Source: an uncultured Oscillospiraceae bacterium
GTDB lineage: Bacteria; Bacillota; Clostridia; Oscillospirales; Ruminococcaceae
Length of the DNA: 29,156 bases
Assembly (NCBI GenBank): GCA_910577565.1
Contig: CAJTNJ010000013.1
Coordinates: forward strand, 1 to 29,156
Direction of reading: 5' to 3'
Part shown: positions 24,016-29,156 of the stretch, one piece after another
Numbering within the stretch: position 1 is the stretch's first letter
Layout of the letters: each line of letters starts with the position of its first letter
Program-made: the position numbers and the translations under genes
The notes under the pieces: model-generated
Told to the model about the DNA's origin: nothing
The model's input: the letters and a program-made list of their open reading frames with translations, nothing else
Database searches by the model: none

Positions 24016-25837
24016 AAAAACAAAAAAAGCATCTTTGAAAGTTGTCAAAAAGATTAAAGATATTAATGAGCATGTTGATTTTAAAGCTATTTTAAAACTT
24101 TTAAAATATTTTAGTGAATATAAATTTGCACTAATAGCTGTTTTTATACTTTCAATTGTTTCAACAATATTTTATATTATAGGCCCAAACATTTTAGGTA
24201 ATGTTACAACTGAGCTATATAATGGCATAATAAGCAAAATTCAAGGCGGTGACGGGATAAACTTCAATATAATTAACAGCACACTTTTAATGCTTGTGAT
24301 ATTATATTTAATCAGCCTTTCCTTTGGTATATTGCAAGCACAATTGATAAGCAACATAGCTCAAAATATTTCATATAAGCTAAGAGACCTAATTTATAAG
24401 AAAATAAACAAATTGCCAATGAGCTATTTCGATAATCATCAAAATGGTGAACTTTTATCAATAGTCACTAATGACATTGATACTTTAAGTTCGACGATAA
24501 ACCAGAGTTTGACGCAAATTATAACTTCTATTATGATGCTTGTCGGAATTGTAATAATTATGCTATCAATGAATTGGATATTGACTTTAATATCATTGTT
24601 TATAATGCCGACATCGTTTGGTATTTTAATATTTATCGTTAAAAAATCGCAAGTGTTCTTTTTCAGGCAACAAAACTATCTAGGGCACATTAACGCTAAG
24701 GTGGAAGAAACCTATGCAGGAGAGAATATAATAAAAGCGTTTAACAACCAGCAAAACGTGAAAGATGATTTTGCCAAACTAAACGAAACTATGTATAAAA
24801 GCTCTTGGAAATCTCAATTTTATTCTGGACTTATGATGCCTATTATGCAGTTTTTTGGGAATTTAGGATATGTGATAATAGTTGTTGTTGGTGGAGTTTT
24901 TGTGATTTTGGGTTCTGTTACGGTTGGAAATATTCAGTCGTTTATACAATATGTCAGAATGCTCACTCATCCTATTCAAATGATAGCACAAATTACATCT
25001 TTACTGCAAACCACAGCAGCAGCTTCCGATAGAATCTTTAAAGTGCTGGAAGAGGATGAGGAACAGCAAACTGTTAAAAATTCAATTTTACCTGACGACT
25101 TAAAGGGAGTTGTTGAGTTTTCACACGTTAAGTTTGGGTATGATCCCAAGAAAATTATCATTAATGATTTTAGTTTGAAAGTTGAAAATGGTCAAAAAAT
25201 AGCAATAGTTGGACCAACCGGTGCAGGTAAAACAACACTTGTAAAAATACTTATGCGGTTTTATGATATACAAGGCGGCGCCATCATTATTGATGGTAAC
25301 AACATAACTGATTTTGACAGAAATGAACTTCGCAAAATGTTCGGTATAGTTCTTCAGGAAACATGGCTGTTTAACGGAACTATAATGGAAAATATAAGAT
25401 ATGGAAAGTTCGATGCAACAGATGAAGAGGTAATAAATGCTGCAAAGTCTGCTTATGCCGATCACTTTATAAGGACACAGTCGGGTGGATATAATATGTT
25501 GCTTTCAGAAGATGCCACAAACATATCTCAAGGTCAAAAGCAGTTGCTTACAATAGCTAGAGCTATCCTTTCTAACCCAAAGATTCTTATTTTGGACGAA
25601 GCGACATCAAATGTTGACACAAGAATTGAAATATTGATTCAAAAAGCAATGATTAATTTAATGAAGAAACGCACAAGCTTTATCATTGCTCATCGACTTT
25701 CCACAATACGTGATGCTGACAATATAATTGTAATGGACAAAGGGGATATTGTAGAAACAGGCAACCATAAAGAGCTTTTGGAAAAAGGTGGATTTTACGC
25801 CAATTTGTATAACTCTCAATTTCAAAACAATGAGTAA
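24008..25837 (+). CDS. Heterodimeric ABC exporter subunit with catalytic ATP site
   Basis: A 609-residue half-transporter, partner of the preceding gene. Six membrane segments lie in about residues 35-330, with no large extra loop except a short one after TM1. The ATPase part has Walker A GPTGAGKTT near 401, a degenerate signature ISQGQ near 505 (usually LSGGQ), canonical Walker B ILILDEATS near 527 with the catalytic Glu, and the switch His in IIAHRLST near 560. Together with the first subunit's intact VSGGQ this makes one working ATP site, while its own ISQGQ completes the dead site. The start ATG has AAAGGAGG 9 bases upstream and overlaps the end of the first gene, so translation is coupled. 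A Lys-rich N-terminus (KKTKKASLKVVKKIK) precedes TM1. Confidence 0.93.
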   Translation: MFKKTKKASLKVVKKIKDINEHVDFKAILKLLKYFSEYKFALIAVFILSIVSTIFYIIGPNILGNVTTELYNGIISKIQGGDGINFNIINSTLLMLVILYLISLSFGILQAQLISNIAQNISYKLRDLIYKKINKLPMSYFDNHQNGELLSIVTNDIDTLSSTINQSLTQIITSIMMLVGIVIIMLSMNWILTLISLFIMPTSFGILIFIVKKSQVFFFRQQNYLGHINAKVEETYAGENIIKAFNNQQNVKDDFAKLNETMYKSSWKSQFYSGLMMPIMQFFGNLGYVIIVVVGGVFVILGSVTVGNIQSFIQYVRMLTHPIQMIAQITSLLQTTAAASDRIFKVLEEDEEQQTVKNSILPDDLKGVVEFSHVKFGYDPKKIIINDFSLKVENGQKIAIVGPTGAGKTTLVKILMRFYDIQGGAIIIDGNNITDFDRNELRKMFGIVLQETWLFNGTIMENIRYGKFDATDEEVINAAKSAYADHFIRTQSGGYNMLLSEDATNISQGQKQLLTIARAILSNPKILILDEATSNVDTRIEILIQKAMINLMKKRTSFIIAHRLSTIRDADNIIVMDKGDIVETGNHKELLEKGGFYANLYNSQFQNNE

Positions 25838-26188
25838 ACAAATATATTAAATCATAGAAAATTAGTCAAAAAGTGCAAGCTAGTTTTCATATGTTGTATA
25901 TTTCTTTAATTATATTTTTAATTTCCATTTTCTTATTTATTATATCTATCAATATCAGATGAGATTATGTGTTTTTAAACAAGGTTATATTTTTCAAGTT
26001 TTAAGTTCAAAATATTTATAACTAAGACTTTTGTGTATTATAAAGTGTGCGCATAATTATATTTTTCTAGTAAATAAAATGTTTATAGTTTTTTAAAGAT
26101 AGATTTTAGAGTAAAGCTTTTGACGGCATATGTTATTTATGGTAACATTGTTTTATCTGTTTACGTTATATGGAGTGTGATATTAATT
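25838..26188. other. AT-rich gap between ABC operon and ychF
   Basis: No coding sequence or strong terminator is recognised. The right end provides the ychF leader with a weak GGAG. An in-frame ATG at 26120 would add 23 residues to YchF but lacks support. Confidence 0.5.
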
Positions 26189-27286
26189 ATGAAACTTGGT
26201 ATGGTTGGTCTTCCAAATGTTGGCAAGAGCACTTTGTTTAATGCTTTAGCTGGAGGAGGTGCTCAGTGCGCTAACTACCCATTTTGTACCATTGAACCAA
26301 ATGTGGGCATTGTGTCTGTGCCAGATAAGCGTCTTGACGAATTAGCCAAAATTTATAATCCAAAAAAAGTAACGCCTGCTACTTTGGAATTTGTAGATAT
26401 TGCTGGTTTAGTTAAAGGAGCATCAAAAGGTGAGGGGCTTGGAAACAAGTTTCTTGCCAACATTCGTGAAGTTGACGCTATAGTTCATGTTGTGAGGTGC
26501 TTTGAAGATGCAAATATCGTTCACGTTGATGGGAGCATAGATCCGATCCGTGATATTGAAACGATTAATTTGGAGCTTATTTTTTCTGATATTGAAATTT
26601 TGCAACGAAGGATTGACAAATTTAAAAAGCAAGCCAAAGGTGATAAATCGCTTAAATCGCAAATTTGTTTAATTGAAGATTTGTTAGCTTGGTTGGAAGA
26701 TGGAAAAAGTGCACGTGGCTTTATTGTTGAATCAAAAGAAGACATGGACTTTATCGACTCACTGGATTTGCTTTCATCAAAGCCGGTAATTTATGCTGCA
26801 AACCTTTTGGAAGAAGATTATTTAAATGGCGTTGAAAACAATCAAGGTTTTTTAAAAGTTGTTGAATTTGCAAAATTTGAATCGTGTGTCGTTTTTCCAA
26901 TTTGCGCTAAAATTGAAGAAGAATTAAATGATATGTTGCCTGAAGACAAAACATTGTTTTTGGAGGACCTTGGGCTTTCGGAGTCTGGTCTTGAGCGAAT
27001 AATTAAAACAAGCTATAATTTGCTTGGGCTTATTTCATTCTTAACTGCCGGCACAGATGAGGTTAGAGCATGGACAATAAAAAATGGTACCAAAGCGCCA
27101 AAAGCTGCCGGTAAGATACATACTGATTTTGAAAAGGGTTTTATTCGCGCTGAAGTTATAGGTTATGATGAATTTAAAAAATGTGGTTCTATGGTAGTTG
27201 CCAAAGAAAAGGGACTTGTGAGGCTTGAAGGTAAAAATTATGTTATGAAAGACGGGGACATTGTACTGTTTAGGTTTAACGTTTAG
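26189..27286 (+). CDS. ychF: Redox-responsive/ribosome-associated ATPase YchF (Obg-like)
   Basis: A TRAFAC-class P-loop protein that binds ATP rather than GTP and associates with ribosomes. In E. coli it is linked to oxidative-stress control. At 365 residues it has normal length. Motifs: MKLGMVGLPNVGKSTLFNAL (P-loop) at the very start, NYPFCTIEPNVG (switch I), DIAGLVKGASKGEGLGNKF (G3), AANLLEED in place of NKxD (typical of the ATP-binding family), then a coiled-coil insert around 130-200 and a C-terminal TGS domain ending GDIVLFRFNV. I choose ATG 26189 because family members begin exactly there, although GGAG is 13 bases away. A start at 26120 would add residues not seen in the family. Confidence 0.96.
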   Translation: MKLGMVGLPNVGKSTLFNALAGGGAQCANYPFCTIEPNVGIVSVPDKRLDELAKIYNPKKVTPATLEFVDIAGLVKGASKGEGLGNKFLANIREVDAIVHVVRCFEDANIVHVDGSIDPIRDIETINLELIFSDIEILQRRIDKFKKQAKGDKSLKSQICLIEDLLAWLEDGKSARGFIVESKEDMDFIDSLDLLSSKPVIYAANLLEEDYLNGVENNQGFLKVVEFAKFESCVVFPICAKIEEELNDMLPEDKTLFLEDLGLSESGLERIIKTSYNLLGLISFLTAGTDEVRAWTIKNGTKAPKAAGKIHTDFEKGFIRAEVIGYDEFKKCGSMVVAKEKGLVRLEGKNYVMKDGDIVLFRFNV

Positions 27287-27499
27287 TGTTATTTTATATA
27301 GATAAAATTTCAAAAGTGTGGAAATTATTTTAGCTTTTTAGCGATGTTTTTTGTATTTATGATTGATTTGTTTTAATAAGATTTTATCAATAGCATATAT
27401 ACATAATAAAATATTTGATTTTTTGTTTGTATTTCGAAGTTATCCTAAGAAAAAATAATATGGATATAATAGAAATATGAAAAACTACATTTGTACTTT

Positions 27500-28012
27500 G
27501 GATAAACAAATATGTGAAAGGGATAGAAGAAAAAATGCAGCAAATGATAGAGAAAAGTAGTAGAAATGGATAAACTCTACAGTTATGTAGAGAGAAAAAA
27601 ACAAAAATTATCTGGTAACGTTTGTAACAATAAAACCGAGGCAAATAGTAGGTTATGACATTGTGTTTGATAAAAATGGAAAAAGGGTACAGAATATAGC
27701 TAAGAAAGCGCCGAAAGCAAAATATTACTATTATGATGCAAATCCAAGCTATCAAAATGTATGATATAGTGGTAAGCATAGCTATTTCAAGGACAAAAGT
27801 CATACTTTTACAGCAGAAGGCATCAATTCAGATATTCGTAAATACATAGCTGCTTTACAGAGGCGATCTAAAGCTTTTTTCGTTTAATATATACTTTTAA
27901 AACTGTCATGAATATTTTTGTGTATGCTTATAAAAGATTTGGAGAGTTTAAGCTTTGTTTTCCTCTTCTTAAAAATTCTGCTTCTCTTATTGACTTTATT
28001 CCTTATATTTTT
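27500..28012 (+). mobile_element. Decayed IS1-like transposase remnant (copy 2)
   Basis: The plus strand encodes KPRQIVGYDIVFDKNGKRVQ, NIAKKAPKAKYYYYDANPSY then a stop where Trp is expected, YSGKHSYFKDKSHTFTAEGI, NSDIRKYIAALQRRSKAFF, then after a frameshift FKTVMNIFVYAYKRFGEFK. This is the C-terminal catalytic half of an IS1-like transposase. It is better preserved than the copy at 14.3-14.8 kb, and in the opposite orientation. Its right end stops about 30 bases before the rpsT promoter. No clear terminal inverted repeats or target duplications are visible. Confidence 0.78.
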
Positions 28013-28040
28013 TTAGGCACTAATTTTTTCAAAATAATCA

Positions 28041-28069
28041 TTGCATAAAAAAATAATGTATGTTATAAT
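28041..28069 (+). promoter_or_regulatory. Promoter of rpsT
   Basis: TTGCAT, a 17-base spacer and a perfect TATAAT, giving a leader of about 60 bases before the S20 start. Confidence 0.8.
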
Positions 28070-28138
28070 GAGTACCATATGTTAACGGATAGTGTGTCTC
28101 ATATTCGTTATTATTCATTAATGAGGGGGTGTATTTTA

Positions 28139-28402
28139 GTGCCAAACATTGCGTCTGCTAAAAAAAGAGTTCGTGTTACTAAAACTAAAACTCTTAGAAA
28201 TAAAATGATTAAAAGCAATCTTAAAACTGCAATAAAAAATGCTTCTAAGGCTGTTGAAGATGGTGCAGATAATAAAGAACAAGTTGTTATTGCTGCTATT
28301 AAAAAACTTGATCAGGCAGCTTCTAAAGGCATTTTCCACAAAAATAAAGCTGCAAATAAGAAATCTCAATTGCAGAAAATGCTTAATAATAGTGGCAAAT
28401 AA
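28139..28402 (+). CDS. rpsT: 30S ribosomal protein S20
   Basis: An 87-residue basic helical protein that binds 16S rRNA early in 30S assembly. It starts with the family's MPNIxSAKKR pattern (here PNIASAKKRVRVTKTKTLRN) and ends with the HKNKAANKKSQLQK block. The start is GTG at 28139 with GAGGGGGTG about 7 bases upstream. A longer in-frame start at 28079 falls in the leader and is rejected. It is a single-gene unit with its own promoter. Only a weak hairpin follows it. Confidence 0.97.
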   Translation: MPNIASAKKRVRVTKTKTLRNKMIKSNLKTAIKNASKAVEDGADNKEQVVIAAIKKLDQAASKGIFHKNKAANKKSQLQKMLNNSGK

Positions 28403-28468
28403 GTAAAAAATTCAAGATTTTTTTAAAGTATAGAATTTTTATTTCTGGATTGTCTTGTTGTAATAATG

Positions 28469-28497
28469 TTGACTTATTTGGAAATGTATATTATTAT
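28469..28497 (+). promoter_or_regulatory. Promoter of the small membrane protein gene
   Basis: TTGACT, 17 bases, TATTAT, about 40 bases before the ATG of the 56-residue gene. Confidence 0.6.
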
Positions 28498-28534
28498 GAT
28501 TATAATTTAGTTTAGTTTCTTTGGAGGGAATGAT

Positions 28535-28705
28535 ATGCAAAATAAAGATGTTAATATGAAAAAACATACACTAATAACAGCAATTTCAATTTTATTATGT
28601 TTTGCTGCAATTGCATCTACAACTGCTTTTATTTTAAGCAGATTTTCCCTTAAAAGAGCTCATGAAATAAAATGGAGCGATTATGATGATTGCGGAATGG
28701 CTTGA
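28535..28705 (+). CDS. Small single-pass membrane protein with acidic Cys-containing tail
   Basis: A 56-residue protein not recognised by family. It has a short polar N-terminus (MQNKDVNMKKH), one hydrophobic helix at about residues 12-35 (TLITAISILLCFAAIASTTA), a basic patch (SRFSLKRAHE), and an acidic end WSDYDDCGMA. Positive charges lie on both sides of the helix, so the orientation is unclear; the helix could also be an uncleaved signal. It is likely real because it has a strong TTGGAGGG ribosome binding site, a promoter, and a near-perfect terminator 18 bases past the stop, that is, a complete single-gene transcription unit. The tail's single Cys flanked by acidic residues could bind a metal or partner, but this is guesswork. 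Confidence 0.75.
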   Translation: MQNKDVNMKKHTLITAISILLCFAAIASTTAFILSRFSLKRAHEIKWSDYDDCGMA

Positions 28706-28722
28706 CTTATAAATAAAATTTT

Positions 28723-28765
28723 AAATAGCTTGTAATTTGCATTATGCAGATTACAAGCTATTTTT
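28723..28765 (+). terminator. Rho-independent terminator of the small membrane protein gene
   Basis: A perfect 14-bp stem (AAATAGCTTGTAAT with ATTACAAGCTATTT), extended inside the loop by TGCAT/ATGCA, followed by a T-run. Confidence 0.9.
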
Positions 28766-28921
28766 ATGGATTGAATTTTGATTGAATAAAAATGATTAAT
28801 TGGTATTGTGATTTTTTACAAAAAATTTAATTGCTTTCTGTAGAAAAAAATGTCAAGCAGAAAAAATAAGCAAATATGTTGAAAACTATGTTGAATGTGT
28901 TGAAAAGTGTATATTAGATAT

Positions 28922-28944
28922 AATTATTACAATTTGTAATAATT
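28922..28944. repeat. 23-bp palindrome (operator-like)
   Basis: Perfect 11-base arms AATTATTACAA and TTGTAATAATT around one T, overlapped by a further half-site (TGTTACA). There is no T-tail, so it is not a terminator. TACA/TGTA half-sites are used by several repressor families, but the spacing does not fit one clearly. Confidence 0.45.
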
Positions 28945-29121
28945 GTTACAGTGAATGTTAATAAATCTTTTGATTTACTTAAAAACAACAAAACATGTGT
29001 ATTTTAAAATGATTTTGGCAATTTGAAATAATTACATCAAATGAGCACTATATAATAGTAATAACATTCAATGAACAAAAGGCGATTTATCTAAAAAGTC
29101 GTTTCATATATTATTTAATTT

Positions 29122-29150
29122 TTGACATCCATAATATAGCGCTTTAAAAT
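29122..29150 (+). promoter_or_regulatory. Promoter reading out of the window
   Basis: TTGACA, a 17-base spacer and TAAAAT. It probably drives a gene that begins beyond the right end. Confidence 0.6.
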
Positions 29151-29156
29151 TTTGGA

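Larger units (their letters stand above)
28766..29156. other. AT-rich intergenic region to the window end
   Basis: No coding sequence is seen. It contains a perfect 23-base inverted repeat (28922-28944) and, at the very end, a consensus promoter pointing out of the window. Confidence 0.5.

Noticed and set aside
1..29156. CRISPR array, riboswitch or rRNA
   Set aside because: No regularly spaced short repeats with unique spacers, no recognised riboswitch core and no rRNA sequence. The only regular repeat is the pth-derived tandem array.

Overview
The window is a low-GC (about 30% by eye) chromosomal segment from a member of the Bacillota, most likely a Clostridia/Oscillospirales-type anaerobe. 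Evidence: the Gram-positive order prs-pth-mfd, a Spo0A-family regulator and a PdaA-type spore-cortex deacetylase, NifS/NifU iron-sulfur assembly, a rubredoxin, a bile-salt-hydrolase-family enzyme, strong GGAGG ribosome binding sites and frequent GTG/TTG starts. Long AT-rich gaps, broken genes, decayed insertion sequences and partial gene duplicates suggest a lineage losing genes, for example a host-restricted gut organism. No species can be named from the sequence alone.

Layout. 1-3.1 kb: pdaA-like gene (minus) and enolase (plus). 3.1-6.4 kb: spo0A with two 0A boxes upstream, a gap of almost 1 kb, then rimI-tsaD (minus). 6.4-13.0 kb: the minus-strand block prs-pth-mfd, with a tandem array of broken pth 3' ends between pth and mfd and a broken mfd 3' end (plus a possible spoVT remnant) after mfd. 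13.2-15.1 kb: bile-salt-hydrolase-like gene, decayed IS1-like element, short rubredoxin. 15.6-18.9 kb: trmL, a broken nifU 3' copy, nifU, nifS, rnhA (all minus). 19.5-21.2 kb: GNAT acetyltransferase, class D beta-lactamase pseudogene, tRNA-Pro(GGG). 21.6-25.8 kb: a two-gene heterodimeric ABC exporter operon with a clear promoter. 26.2-28.8 kb: ychF, a second decayed IS1-like copy in inverted orientation, rpsT, and a 56-residue membrane protein between its own promoter and terminator.

How the genes fit together: rimI-tsaD serve ribosomal protein acetylation and tRNA t6A; prs-pth-mfd is the conserved nucleotide/translation/repair block; nifS-nifU make Fe-S clusters; the ABC pair forms one exporter with one catalytic and one degenerate ATP site. 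The most striking observations are (1) Spo0A whose receiver has lost the phospho-accepting Asp (now Glu) and the Mg-binding acidic pair while the DNA-binding domain and nearby 0A boxes look intact, and (2) three separate partial tandem duplications of gene 3' ends (pth, mfd, nifU).
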